Below are positions 1-10,762 of a stretch of DNA of 64,000 bases, piece by piece (position 1 is the stretch's first letter; each line of letters begins with the position of its first letter). The position numbers and the translations under genes are program-made. The notes under the pieces were generated by a model. The model was given only the letters and a program-made list of their open reading frames with translations. It made no database searches and was not told the DNA's origin. The DNA comes from Bimuria novae-zelandiae CBS 107.79 (Eukaryota; Ascomycota; Dothideomycetes; Pleosporales; Didymosphaeriaceae): positions 614,393 to 678,392 of the forward strand of contig ML976663.1 of NCBI GenBank assembly GCA_010015655.1. The letters are read 5' to 3'.

Positions 1-3000
1 GGCGTTAAGATAGATCCGAGCAAGAGTAAAAACTATGATGTTAGCATTATAATCGGAACAGGTTGTGAATAGGTTCACATACGCTTCCCATGTCCTTCAT
101 GGAAAATTGCGAAAATCAGTTCATGAAATCCAAATCCTACACGCTTAAACGATAGATCTACTTGAAAGGCTTCGATCTTAGAAAATATGATTGCCTGCTC
201 CTTTCGCATTGTAAGGACAACAGTGCCAAGCATGTTTGTTGAGATGTCTTGGATATAAGCCTATACGATATGTGAACACATTGTGAAGCGGTTTACAAGG
301 GGTTATATACCTCTTCTGGATCCTGGTGTCTCATCTGTTTTTCAAACTGCACCCCAGCCATGTCCTGTCCGGCAGGAAACATGATCAGTTTTTCACGGTA
401 AATTGTCTGTCGAAGGCGATCAAGGTTACTCAGTGATTGATGTACTTGGATAAATGTCGACTTGTTATGTTTTTGACAAAACTCGTCAAGGAAAGAACTT
501 TTGAGAAACGTAGCTGTTCACAACAGGTTAGGAACACGTTCGTAACGGCTTTACATCAGGACTTACCAACTGTTAGGCTTGGATCGTTCGCTCGACGAAT
601 CAGAGCTACGATCTCCTGGGTCAACGCCTCAGGCGTCTTTGTTGGAGGTGGAGGAGGGTGGCTATGTATCCCATGTGACGTAAAAAGGTAGTACGGACAC
701 TCCTGTAGGTCGAAGGGTATGATAATATTAAAGGTGACCCCACACAGGACCCGGACCAGCTTTCCTTTGCCTTGTGGGTGATCAACGTCTTGGGAACAGG
801 TTCGTAAGCTGTTAGGAATAGCATGGAGACATGTCAACGTACCACAGTCCTTCAATTTCGTCCTGGTAGACAAGACAACCTCACAGGTGTCCCTCTGTTC
901 TAGTTCGTGTGGTAAACCGTTTTCAAACAGATTCTGAAGGTATTCGATATTGTATTTGTCCCCAACAGCACGGTAAAAATGGCGTTCTGTGTTCGCTGTC
1001 TGCCAAGACCAGCTTGCGCAACCAATGTACCAGGGGCGAATCCCTGAAACCGTCTACAACATGTGATTATCTTGTTCTAGTTTGGTTTTCATAATATTAT
1101 AACCTACCTGGTGTCGCATTTGGCGAAGAACTGGTGCGCAGGAGACCTTCTGATTTGGGCATGCAATACCACTGTGAAAACGCCCAGTAACAGCAGAGTA
1201 CAGACTAGAATGTGTTTAGAACATGTGTAGAACTGGCTTCAAAGACATACCTAGTGGATTTTTTCTTACGCTCGTCACGCTCGGTCCTGTAGATGTTGAG
1301 ATGAGAGTTACGCATCTGCTCCCAGGTCTCTGATGTAACATGAGTGTGTGAAAGTGTGGCTAACGAGTTGTCAAGGTATTCACAACGTTTTACACCAGTA
1401 CATTCGTACCGGTATCTCATCGCCTGCCCACCTAAGAACTGAGATGATGTGCGCTTTGCAGGACCCTTTTGTTTCCTGCAGTACTAAAACTAATGCTTTG
1501 TTAACTTGTTCTGAACCAGTTCACAACACATATACCTGGAGTGCGTCCTGTAACACTAACTCTGGTGTGGCTCTTTTCGGATCGACATGAACACAGAACG
1601 TATAGCCGTTAACAGAGGTTTGAGGATACTCAGGAAGAAGAGCTATTTATGTGAGAGTCATAGTCGTTAGGGGACTAGTAGTCCCTGTTGTAAGAACAGT
1701 AAGCGGTGCTGTATCATCCTACACAAGTTAAGATCAGGACTAGAACAGATTGACAATGTGTTTAAAGGCCAATTCACCTCATTTTCTTCGTCTTCTTCTT
1801 CGCCATGATACGTGTCATCCTCTTGTGTTGGCCTACTGTCAAAGTCCATTGTTGTGTCGTCTAGGTCGCTATCATATGCGGCATCGGACATACGGTCGGC
1901 CCGGGAGTCATTGGTAATAGGGTCACCTCAACACGGTTAGAACACATTCACAACATGTTCTCAACATACTTACTCATTTTGGTTTTACCGGTTAAATTGA
2001 GTTGGAGGGAGCAAATTGGGGCGTGCGCTGTACTTAAGAGGTGACCCAACCACCCGATAAGTAACCCGACCACTCGATTTGTAAGCCAACCAGCGAACAG
2101 GGGTCTGCACTAGCGCGTGTGGTGGGCCGAGGTCAAAGTGTGGTGGGGTTAACCGTATCCACGCGAGTAAACGCTCTTCTAAGCGGCCGTGCGCTCAGAA
2201 TAACCGAAGTGCAGGAACCGGAAACCGGTTTCGGTCACCATTGTACTTGGTGGAAAAAAGGCGACTCGGTTCATGAAATAAAAGAGGCTACTTGGACCCT
2301 ACAATGTGGGGAAGCAACTGATGGTCGACCCCGGTGTTCCGCGCTTCAATGACGTAGCCGAGATCCGCGATCCAGACCGATAGCTCTGAGCAACGCTAGC
2401 TCAAAACGATGGCTGCTGATGTTCAAAAAGAGAAAGGCGCGTGAAGAACAACATGGGGAAAGATCCGACGGTGTTATTGGCGAAGGGTGGATAGTTGCAC
2501 CCTCGTCCCTTGGCGATGCAACAAGCTCCGCACGGAATAGGGTTAGGGACGATCACCTGACGCTCCGCCAAGTTTTGCCGCGCTGTGTGAAACCGTACAG
2601 TTCACTCTCAAAACTCAATCCTGTATGGATGAATGGACATAACTGCCCAATCATGTTGTTTTCCAGAACTAATGGCAGTCCATGGAAAACAATACGGGGT
2701 ACGATCAACCCTGACTCTCTCCGTGAAAGGTGATACCTTTTGTCAGACTCAGACCGCCTAGATGTCGCTTGGAACCCTTGCCCATGCGGACATTCATCCA
2801 ATGAACTCCGCGGCATCCGTCCAACATGATTCCCGCGGGACTGCATGTAAACGGGTGCGTAGACAAGATAAAGCCTTCTATTTTGAAGACAGAGAGCAGA
2901 TCGGGTAAGGCTTTCGAAACTGTGGAGTTGTGGAGGAAGAAACGCGATATACGACGGGAGGGAATGCCAACGGCCATTTATGCCAATGTCGGCCATGGCA

Positions 3001-3483
3001 CCTTAATAGCATCAGCTATTCACATCTTCGGCGATAGCGCTCGGAGTACGTGGGGATAGTCGTGGGAGCCTCCGTCTTCGAAAACGTGGGGAATGTTTCA
3101 GTGGCGCGACTGCCATGAGATTGTTCCCTCGGTTTGGAGTGCCTGAGACGGCCAAGTGAATCCGGGGAAACTCATGCAAGAACAGAGGCAGCCTCATAGT
3201 GCTTCATATGGATGTTTTAGTCTACTGGGATACAGTGAACAGAGTTTGAGACCCACAGATAAAGAATGTGCATCCGGCGGGCTTGCAGCTCACCCACTGT
3301 CAGCCGAGTGACACCCACGGCGGCGCTGCACCACCTCGAGTGACATCCGGCCATTCCTTCTCTTTTTCTCTTCTTAGAGTTCGATTACCGCTCGTCATAT
3401 CGTTTCTAGACTTCATCAAACAGCACCAGGATTGGGCAGGACACAGAAAAGACAGAAGCATATACGTACACGCTATCCCCAAA
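1..3483. other. Stretch without a supportable gene
   Basis: GC content is ordinary and the reading frames are short. None has a recognisable domain, a credible start or a chain of introns. The first 2 kb repeats the 8-mer TTCACAAC or its complement five times (62, 517, 1379, 1520, 1947), together with looser GTTC/GAAC pieces. Positions 2041-2100 hold an imperfect short tandem of the type AACCCGACCACTCGAT. I see no tRNA or transposon ends. Confidence 0.5.
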
Positions 3484-4422
3484 ATGATAGCCCTGGCAGC
3501 AGGTAAGCCATTCCCCGCCGCATCTTTTCATCCTCCCTAAACATAACTGGACGCTGCATCTGCGGTGGCCTTATGAGGAGCGCAAATCGTGCACTCAAGC
3601 GGCCGTAGCACGCATCTTATATACCATCGACCGGCCCGCGGCCGTCGCTCCACACCTTACCCGCCACAAATCTCAGCTAAGCCAGGGATGAGCCCCAGCT
3701 AACTGCAGACCTCACCTGATTTTTAGACCCCATCGACCGCATCGTAGCCGGTAACCTGCTGTTCGCGCAGAAAACCTCCGAGGCAAATCCGAACGCCTTT
3801 ACCGACCTCACCAAAGGCCAGTGGCCCGAGATCCTCTGGATAGGCTGCGCGGACTCGCGCATCCCCGAGACCACCGTGTGCGACTGCCGCCCGGGGGATA
3901 TTTTCGTGCACAGGAACATTGCGAACTGCGTGCACCCCGACGACGTCAGCGCTGCGAGCGTCGTCGAGTATGCGGTCACGCATCTGAAGGTTAAGAAGGT
4001 GGTCGTGTGCGGGCATACAAAGTGCGGAGGGGCAGCGGCAAGCTTGAGCGATGCAGATTTGGGCTTGACGCTGAATACGTGGCTACATCCTGTGCGAGAG
4101 TACGTTCACCCTGAGGTTTTCGTTCGGTGGTAGTTCGGGCCGTTGGAGCGCCTGAAGCTAATGATTCGCTAGGCTCCGGCGCAAACACACGGCCGAGCTG
4201 GAGAAAATGCTAGATGATGACGCCCGCGCAGTGCGCGTTGCAGAGCTCAACGTGCAGCAGTCCATTGATGTGCTCAAGCAGCATCCTGCTGTGAAGAAGG
4301 CGGTTGTTGAGCGCGGGCTCACGGTGCACGGCATGATCTTCGACCTGGGGAAGGGCCAGCTGCGCGTGCTAGACGAAGCTGGCGGAAAGAAGGGGAACGG
4401 CTTGTGGAGCCCGAGGAACTAG
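3484..4422 (+). CDS. Beta-class carbonic anhydrase
   Basis: This enzyme interconverts CO2 and bicarbonate; in fungi it supplies bicarbonate for carboxylation and CO2 sensing. I read three exons, 3484-3502, 3727-4099 and 4173-4422, giving 213 residues, normal for fungal beta enzymes. Exon 2 carries the signature WIGCADSR with the zinc Cys and the Asp-Arg dyad (Cys codon at 3846). It also carries VCGHTKCGG, which supplies the zinc His and second Cys. Exon 3 begins with LRRKHTAELEKM, typical of the family after the catalytic core. Intron 2 (4100-4172) has a GTACGT donor and a CTAAT branch. Intron 1 (3503-3726, GTAAGC donor, CTAAC branch) is long at 224 nt, so the six-residue first exon and the start are the least certain part. 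No organelle-targeting peptide is visible. Confidence 0.88.
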
Positions 4423-5024
4423 ATGATGTCGGCCGGCGTTTGGATATCGTGATCTTTAGCGCTGGTGTTGCGTGGTGTTGTTGCAGATGGCTCGCGATCT
4501 AGTTGGGCACATGACGGCCGCACGAGGCAGGTACACGGGTAACGACTTAATGATCAAGGACAATAAAGAAACATGCCCTCTAATCGCCTTCGATTACTCT
4601 TCTCGATGGCTTCTAGACGTAATGTATGCAGTCGCGTCGTGTGTAAGCAGGCTCGTCCGGGCGGAGTTACCGGATGTTCGACGCGCACTATCATGACGGG
4701 TGATTTGGTTTTATAATCACAACAACACTTGTGAAAGCAACACATATATCAAGCCTGTTGTTCACAGCTCCAGTGCCATCACCACCAGTCCACATTCACA
4801 ACATTCATCATCCACCTGTTCAGGTCGTTGAAGACATTAAAAAAAAGCTCATCATCCACCGTCTAGTATTGGAAGCCACGCCCACCCGCTCACTGCGCTC
4901 CTTTAAACTAAACCATTGCACCGAGCACAACCTTGACAACCCCTCGATTAATTCTTCGAACTCGTCAATCCGCTCAAGCGCTACCCAAACTCGCACTCAA
5001 ATCAACAACAAACCAACCGACACA

Positions 5025-5334
5025 ATGCTTTCGCCCATCCAGCGCCTAAAGGAGGAGCACCTCTCCATTCCCGCCAACGCGCCTGCACCTAAAGAGGCGC
5101 GGAAGTACTTCCTCGGCGATTCTAAAACAGTGTATGGCTCACAGCTGCGCACGCCGTTAATCGCACCGCTGCCGCTTACGGCGGGTGGGTCGAGGTAAGG
5201 GGCGTGGAGTGAGTTTGTAAGGCTGGCTATGGGAGCACAGTATGGTCTTGAAGTATATGATGCCAGCGTGGGGCAAAGATACAGAGGTGTGGAGGTTGTT
5301 TACGAGGATCTTGAGCGAAGAGAAGGGAGTCTAG
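5025..5334 (+). CDS. Small hypothetical protein, MITE at its stop codon
   Basis: I do not recognise this protein. The first ATG after an A/C-rich leader at 5025 opens a basic N-terminus (MLSPIQRLKEEH). The frame reaches a stop at 5196 that lies inside a good GTAAGG donor at 5195. Splicing to the AG at 5239-5240 gives an 87-residue product whose second exon contains KYMMPAWGKDTEVWRLF. It stops at TAG 5332-5334, inside the left target duplication of the adjacent MITE. The intron would be only 46 nt with no obvious branch site, so the model is tentative. Another acceptor phase gives a frame that would run on past the MITE if the insertion were absent. No signal peptide or membrane span is seen. 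Confidence 0.45.
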
Positions 5335-5337
5335 AGG

Positions 5338-5538
5338 CAGCGCGTCCAACGTAGCGTACTTTCAAAAGTACGGAACACTGAGACTTCACCTTTACTATAT
5401 AAAGATAACCTTTAAACTATAAGTTAAAATAGTATTATAATTAATATTTCATTAGTAAAGTAGGTTTTAATAAAAATAAAGATAAGGTAGAGTTTAAGTT
5501 TCCCGTACTTTAAAAAGTACGCTACGTTGGACGCGCTG
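5338..5538. mobile_element. 201-bp hAT-type MITE
   Basis: The element has terminal inverted repeats of about 39 bp. They begin CAGCGCGTCCAACGTAGCGT on both ends and each contains a small internal palindrome (AGTAC...GTACT). The interior is AT-rich and has no coding capacity. It is bounded by a perfect 8-bp duplication, TCTAGAGG, at 5330-5337 and 5539-5546. An 8-bp duplication with CAG-starting ends is the established signature of the hAT superfamily, so this should be a non-autonomous hAT derivative. No hAT transposase is seen in this window. Confidence 0.92.
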
Positions 5539-5974
5539 TCTAGAGGACGGTGTGGCTTCGGACATGTTGAGAAGCTGCGCGGGTGGGATTGGGAGGAAGA
5601 AGGTCCCGTCAAGGAGCGCGAAAAAAAGCATGCGAGTGAGTGAGCTTTTCGAACACTCTCAGTTCAGAGGATTTGGTTATTCATCGAAATTTGCCGTCAC
5701 GAGAAGGTGGAAATGAGGTGCTCGGGTGAGGAGTGATTCGTCTCCAGGCAATCATCGCATGTGCGTTTCGGCATCAGTGCAGAGGGTAGAGAGTGGTCAA
5801 TATATCAAATGGGTTGAAAGATGGTATGGTGCTATGCAAAGGCTTATTTCAGAGATGAAAATGGGTGGGACTTGATTAGGACTTATTGAGGTCGTGTCGG
5901 TCTGTTGAACATATGCGGGCAGGACATGTGTAGCATCAATCCACCGCTGAATAGAGAATATCTGGTTCTTCATA
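5539..5974. other. Intergenic stretch between two transposons
   Basis: This runs from the right flank of the MITE to the TA at 5973. It contains the alternative open frame that continues from the small upstream gene, and no other coding signal. Confidence 0.5.
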
Positions 5975-8361
5975 ACGTCCATCCATGCGTAACGGAAAAC
6001 CCGCCGTGGCGGAACGCCAGCAGCACTTTCTATTATAACAACACTAATAACAATCGCATAGCTCAGATAATATTAGAACAGATACCTAAGCTCCTTAGCA
6101 TCTTATATACTTAGTATTACTATTATAGTGTTCTTACTAGCTTTAAAATACTATAATTTGCTACTAACCCGTACGACACGACTACCTTAGACTGCCTTGG
6201 ACTTTCTTAAACTTTCTTGCATCTATCTAAAAGCTCGTCAAACTATAGAGCGCTATAACAAGATTGTATCCCAAGCAGAACACTGTATTTGAACAACCTG
6301 GTAGCGCTGCAGCAGTAATCTGTCCCTGCATCGCGCAGGACTGCAAACCAAAAGCACTACATCCTTGCAGTACAGAAGTGGCCTAGCTGTATTCTATAAC
6401 GTCGTTGTTAATGCCAACAACAGCCACAGCTGACTCGTGTGAAGCAGCCTGCACTACTCACGTGATAGTCAGCAGCTTGCAATGTGCCGAGCTGCTGCGC
6501 TACCAGCTTATGCAGCTACCAGACCTGTGGCTGGGCTTGGCGTCAACCACGATAACGGCTCAAATATGGAACGAGCACCTCATCAATCAGTACTGATGCG
6601 GTGTATAGAGTAGTAAATATACCAAGCAGGTACAGTAGTCACTTGCACTTGCACCTAAAACTATAAAGGTTCTTATTAGCACTTTGCTTATGTTTAAAGG
6701 AAATATTTTCTTAGTAGCTATAGAATGTCTACTTATGACTACGTAGTCTTATTATAAGCAAAGTGATGCGATGCGTCTAGAATTACCACCTAGACAGACC
6801 ATGTGCTTGTATACTGCCTTCTCGCAGTTCCGATACTCAGGAGGAAGGTCTGCGACCATGATCTTTAAGATCTAAACTTTTCTTCTGTACCTCCGAATGC
6901 TTGACAAAGATGCTCAGTCGCATGCAAACAGGGGGGTACAAGCAGAGGGTCGATAGACGCTGTCAACAGAACGACCAACAGCACGTCTAACACTCTCTTT
7001 GTTCGGAGGTCAACATACTTGAAGAACAATATGTATAGAACAAAGTGCGTCAAGCGTATCTTAGTGCAGTGTTACTGGTCTGACGAAGATCCGGATGGAA
7101 AAGTGTCCCGCCACACAGGGTGTCCCGTCACGCAGGGAGGGACGTTAGAGAGTGAGTGGATATTACGTCAAAAGCGGCGCTTTAGTGACACCTTATATAG
7201 CTATTATATCCTTTTTTTTTGATAATAGTAGGTGTAATTTAGGCACCTATAGCACCTACCTATAGAACTTAAAGAATTCTTGCGTAGATACCTTCTAGTT
7301 ATAGCACACGCGCTGTAAGGTAAAAAAAATTTCAAAATAATAATAGTAAAAAGGCGCAAGATCGCAACCTAAAAATAAGTAAAAGCACCTAAAAAAGTAA
7401 CTTAAATGAAAAAAAATAGACTTTAAAAAATTAGTTTATAGTAGTAAATTTGTCTAAAAACTTTTATAGATTAAATTATAATAGGTTAAATGAAGATAGG
7501 TAGGTTTTAAAAGCTTTATAAATTATGCGTAAAATCGGTCGCCCTTAGCAGTTTTTAGACTAAAAATATTATAATTAACTTCTTAAGGTTCTACTATATA
7601 GGGCTTTAAACTTTTATATATATTAATTAATCTATTATAGAGTAAGACTATTTTAAAACCAGGCGCCTGATTTTTAATGGATGGTCAAGATGCCGGGAAA
7701 TACGTTAGTTATCTACTGCACCGCCCTTTAACTCGTTTTGTAAAGCAGCACAAGCCTGCATGCCTCCCCGACACGCGCGTCGACCTCCTCGACAAGATAC
7801 GCGGCTGGGCGGAGGGACAAGACGAGCGATGCATCTTCTGGCTGCGTGGCCGCTCGACACATTGTAAGCTGCCGACTATCACGTGAGTAGTGCAGGGGTG
7901 CTTCATAAGAGTTAGCTGTGGCTGTTGTTGACCTTAACAATGACGCTGTAGAATACAGCTAGGCCACTTCTGTACTGCAAGGATGTAGCGTCCAGTCCTG
8001 CGCCATGCAGGGACAGATCACTGCTGCAGCGCAACCAGGTTGTTTAAATACAGTGTTCTGCTTGGGATACAATCTTGTTATAGCGCTCTATAGTTTGACG
8101 AGCTTTTAGATAGATGCACGAGACTTTACGAAAGTCTAAGGCAGTCTAAGGTAGTCATGTTAAACGGGTTAGTAGCAAATTATAGTATTTTAAAGCTAGT
8201 AGGAATACTATAATAGTAATACTAAGTATATAAGATGCTAAGGAGCTTAGGTATCTGTTCTAAGATTATCTGAGCTATGCGATTGTTGTTAGTGTTGTTA
8301 TGATAGAAAGTGCTGCTGGCGTTCCGCCACGGCGGGTTTTCCGTTACGCATGGACGGACGT
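5975..8361. mobile_element. DNA transposon with arms of about 515 bp, TA duplication
   Basis: The left arm (5975-6492) and right arm (7852-8361) are inverted copies. Both begin ACGTCC followed by CATGCGTAACGGAAAACC, and they match for roughly 510-518 bp before diverging. A TA lies just outside each end (5973-5974 and 8362-8363), which suits a Tc1/mariner-type target. The interior is AT-rich and RIP-like at 7200-7670. It also holds a GC-normal coding fragment at 7677-7886 (separate entry). No transposase is recognisable, so the element is probably non-autonomous. Arms this long are unusual for Tc1/mariner derivatives. Confidence 0.82.
7677..7886 (+). pseudogene. NACHT/NLR gene fragment inside a transposon
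   Basis: This frame contains CLPDTRVDLLDKIRGWAE followed by CIFWLRG. It matches the segment just before the P-loop of fungal NACHT proteins (pattern C-P-x-TR-x-x-LL-x-x-I-x-x-W, then IFWL-x-G). Where G-x(4)-GKST should follow, the frame reads GRSTHC and stops soon after, so the nucleotide-binding loop is missing. The homology covers only some 35 residues at the inner edge of the right arm. The left arm ends in related but diverged sequence. I read it as a captured, non-functional piece of an NLR gene. Confidence 0.6.
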
Positions 8362-8363
8362 TA

Positions 8364-9754
8364 GAAGATGTAGAGATGGATTAGAGGCTATGAATAGCGC
8401 AAACGAATACGATCCCGTCCGATGGATAGTGTAGCCACGTGACTTATGTCAGAGGTGGTGTGTGTAGAAAGGTTCTATCTAGGTGCACAGACCACTTGCT
8501 TTAAGATACAGCTCTCGCCCGCTCCTTTCTTCCTTGATAGACTCCTTACTCCACATACTCTTTTCTGCAGATAGCAATACAGCTTATTGTCCTTATCTGC
8601 CTGCCTGCCTGCCCGCCCACAGATAGAGGTGTAATGACGTCAATGATAGGTGGTGTGGCATCCGTTGGTTCTTAGTCTTACTGGAAGAGGGGTAGACTCT
8701 GGCCTACCTTTGTCGAATTCAGCTTTTATGTTGAACGCCCGTTCGTGGCTATTGCATATTATAGTTTGCCTTTTTGATAGAACAAAGGTGTTAATTTTAG
8801 GCACCACTACGAGGAAACGACTACCGATACCTCCCCCTTACATGCGGGTGGGTTCACTAATTTTAATGCCTTTCGTAAATTTGGATGGCGAGGGCTTTAG
8901 ACGGTTCCCGTCCATTAACTGACAACTTTTTGATATTTGTGTGGCTAAGCTCCATCGCGCGCACGTCTATTGAAGTCTGACTAGAGCTTCGAATTAAAGT
9001 GTTGTAGAAGCTAATAAATCACTACTTCGAGTATTGCCGCTTATGGGGATCAATCCGGTCTCTAGTCTGTTGAGGAAGGCGCTCCCTAGCGTACGAAAGG
9101 AGCTTCCTGTACATACGGAAGGAGCACGCTAGCCCTATATAGGCGACTTCTGTCACCTACACAATTGATAACTCTTACACTCAACTCCAACATAGTCTAC
9201 CATGATTCAAGGCTCAATTTATTAGTAGCATCATTCAGCTGCGGAAGCGACGAATTAAAGTGAAGATGTTAAAAATCTAGGGGCCAACTTGTAGCAGGGG
9301 AGTCAGCTCTACCCTTCAAGCCACCAAAAAACCGCAGTAAGCCATGTCGTGTGTGCCAATCTAGAATCAGCCTTGCAGTTAATCTCAAGCTAATACATTG
9401 TTTCCTTCTAAGATTGACATATCTGCTTCCGCTCTGAGCATTTGTACGATGTCTTTCAGCAACAAATAGAGCGCCACGTACTGTCATTTTATCCACGATC
9501 TTATCATTGGCGGAACATGGTGTTTGTGGGCGACTAAAGGCTCCGTGTCGAGCTGAGTAGCTATCGAAGGCAACCGAGATCAACACTGCTCAGGCTTATA
9601 CCAAAACAATCTCATGGAACGGACCGTCGTCGAACATGTATAAGAAGCCTCTGACCTCCCCACAAATCTACTACAGCTCCATCACCTCACTGCAGCGTAC
9701 ACAAACCCAACAATCTTACCATCTTCCAGAACCATCCTGTCCCATACCTCAGCC
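8364..9754. other. Intergenic stretch with a 12-bp direct repeat
   Basis: No gene is supported. There is a short (CTGC)n-like tract near 8599-8620. The 12-mer CGAATTAAAGTG occurs at 8990-9001 and 9251-9262, bracketing about 250 bp. That interval contains a TATATAGG box and TGTTG/CAACA ends, so it may be a degraded solo LTR. Confidence 0.4.
9639..9644 (+). promoter_or_regulatory. Possible TATA box of the lectin gene
   Basis: TATAAG lies about 110 bp upstream of the lectin ATG at 9755 and is followed by a C/A-rich leader. This is positional inference only. Confidence 0.3.
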
Positions 9755-10505
9755 ATGACCCGAAGCGAGCTCCACACCGGCGACCAGCTCAAGATCAACG
9801 AATCCCTCGTCTCACCCGATGGCCGTACAACCCTGACCCTCCAACCCGATGGCCACCTCGTCGTCCAAGTCGACGGAAAATTCATCTGGGGCTCCTGGAC
9901 CAAAGGCCGTGGCGGCACAGTCCTAAGCCTTCAACCAGACGGAAACCTAGTACTGTACACCGTCGCGGGAGTAGCTGTCTGGGCCTCTAATACTAACCAC
10001 CACGACGGAGCTACCATGCGACCCGCCGTGCAGAACGACAACAACGTCGTCATTTACATGAATAATTATTACGTCTGAGCGACTGAGACGGTGCGGGTGA
10101 CCAAGTTCCGCAAGGTGCAGTTTGACAACGAGGATTTGCAGATTTTGTATCCGCAGATTAGGGACTCGAATGGGGTTGCTTGGGATGGGAAGTGGAATGG
10201 GGGATTATACTGGACTACTGGAAGATGTAAGGAGAGTTTCTTGTTGTTCGTCGCAATTGCGCTTGAAGTTTTACTGACCGCATCGCTTTCATGTAGGGAA
10301 CTCCTGTATCGTGGATTTCGGTAAGGACCTTGATCAGAACGGTAAGGTTCTGAAAGACAGAGTGTCGGATCGGGGAATGAAGTTTGGGGTTGATAGAATT
10401 GCGACGTCGGAGGCTTGGTACAAGGATCGTACCTTTGTCTATGCTGCGGATGCGCCTGATCATACCTTTGTATGCAGTGGTGGGGTTCTGATGCTGAAGT
10501 GCTAG
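9755..10505 (+). pseudogene. Bulb-type (B-) lectin protein with in-frame TGA
   Basis: Residues 1-107 form a B-lectin domain. Two good mannose-binding motifs of the form Q-x-D-x-N-x-V-x-Y are present (QPDGNLVLY and QNDNNVVIY), plus a degenerate third (QPDGHLVVQ). The second is followed by VAVWASNT, the usual turn after each motif. The third repeat reads NNYYV, then TGA at 10076-10078, then ATET in the same frame: the stop sits exactly where the conserved Trp codon (TGG) belongs. The frame then stays open, crosses a clean intron (10227-10296, GTAAGG donor, CTGAC branch, TAG acceptor), and ends at 10503-10505. With the TGA counted as an amino acid the product would be 226 residues. The C-terminal domain (about 110 residues) is unknown to me. 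Options are a recent nonsense mutation, readthrough or a base error. As it stands only the lectin part is translated. Confidence 0.75.
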
Positions 10506-10762
10506 GCGAAGCTTCTTCGTCAGCATGGGAGCTGCCCCAGTCGGACTTCGAGAACCAAATCGTGGATTGAGTGGCCAGATCGCTGCCAATATCATCCTTT
10601 CCTTGTATATGGGCTCTCGCGTTCTCCTTTGCCATCACCACCGGTCGTTCCGCATCATGTATCAGAGTACTCGTCCACTACAACCCGGTCGTACAACTTA
10701 TTCCACACCCCCCAACCAATTCCATCCTTGCACTTCACACCTGCCCTTTTCACAAATGCTTC
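10506..10762. other. Region between converging genes
   Basis: Shared 3' flank of the lectin gene (plus strand) and the kinase gene (minus strand). No further gene is seen. Confidence 0.5.

Noticed and set aside
2553..2996. 147-residue minus-strand frame
   Set aside because: No signal, domain, or splice support, and it overlaps comparable frames on both strands.
5241..5714. Longer protein reading through the MITE site
   Set aside because: Possible if the acceptor phase differs, but it does not join in frame to the upstream exon through the GTAAGG donor; kept only as an alternative.
10069..10641. 190-residue minus-strand frame
   Set aside because: Lies opposite the lectin gene's second half, which has a clear intron and conserved motifs.
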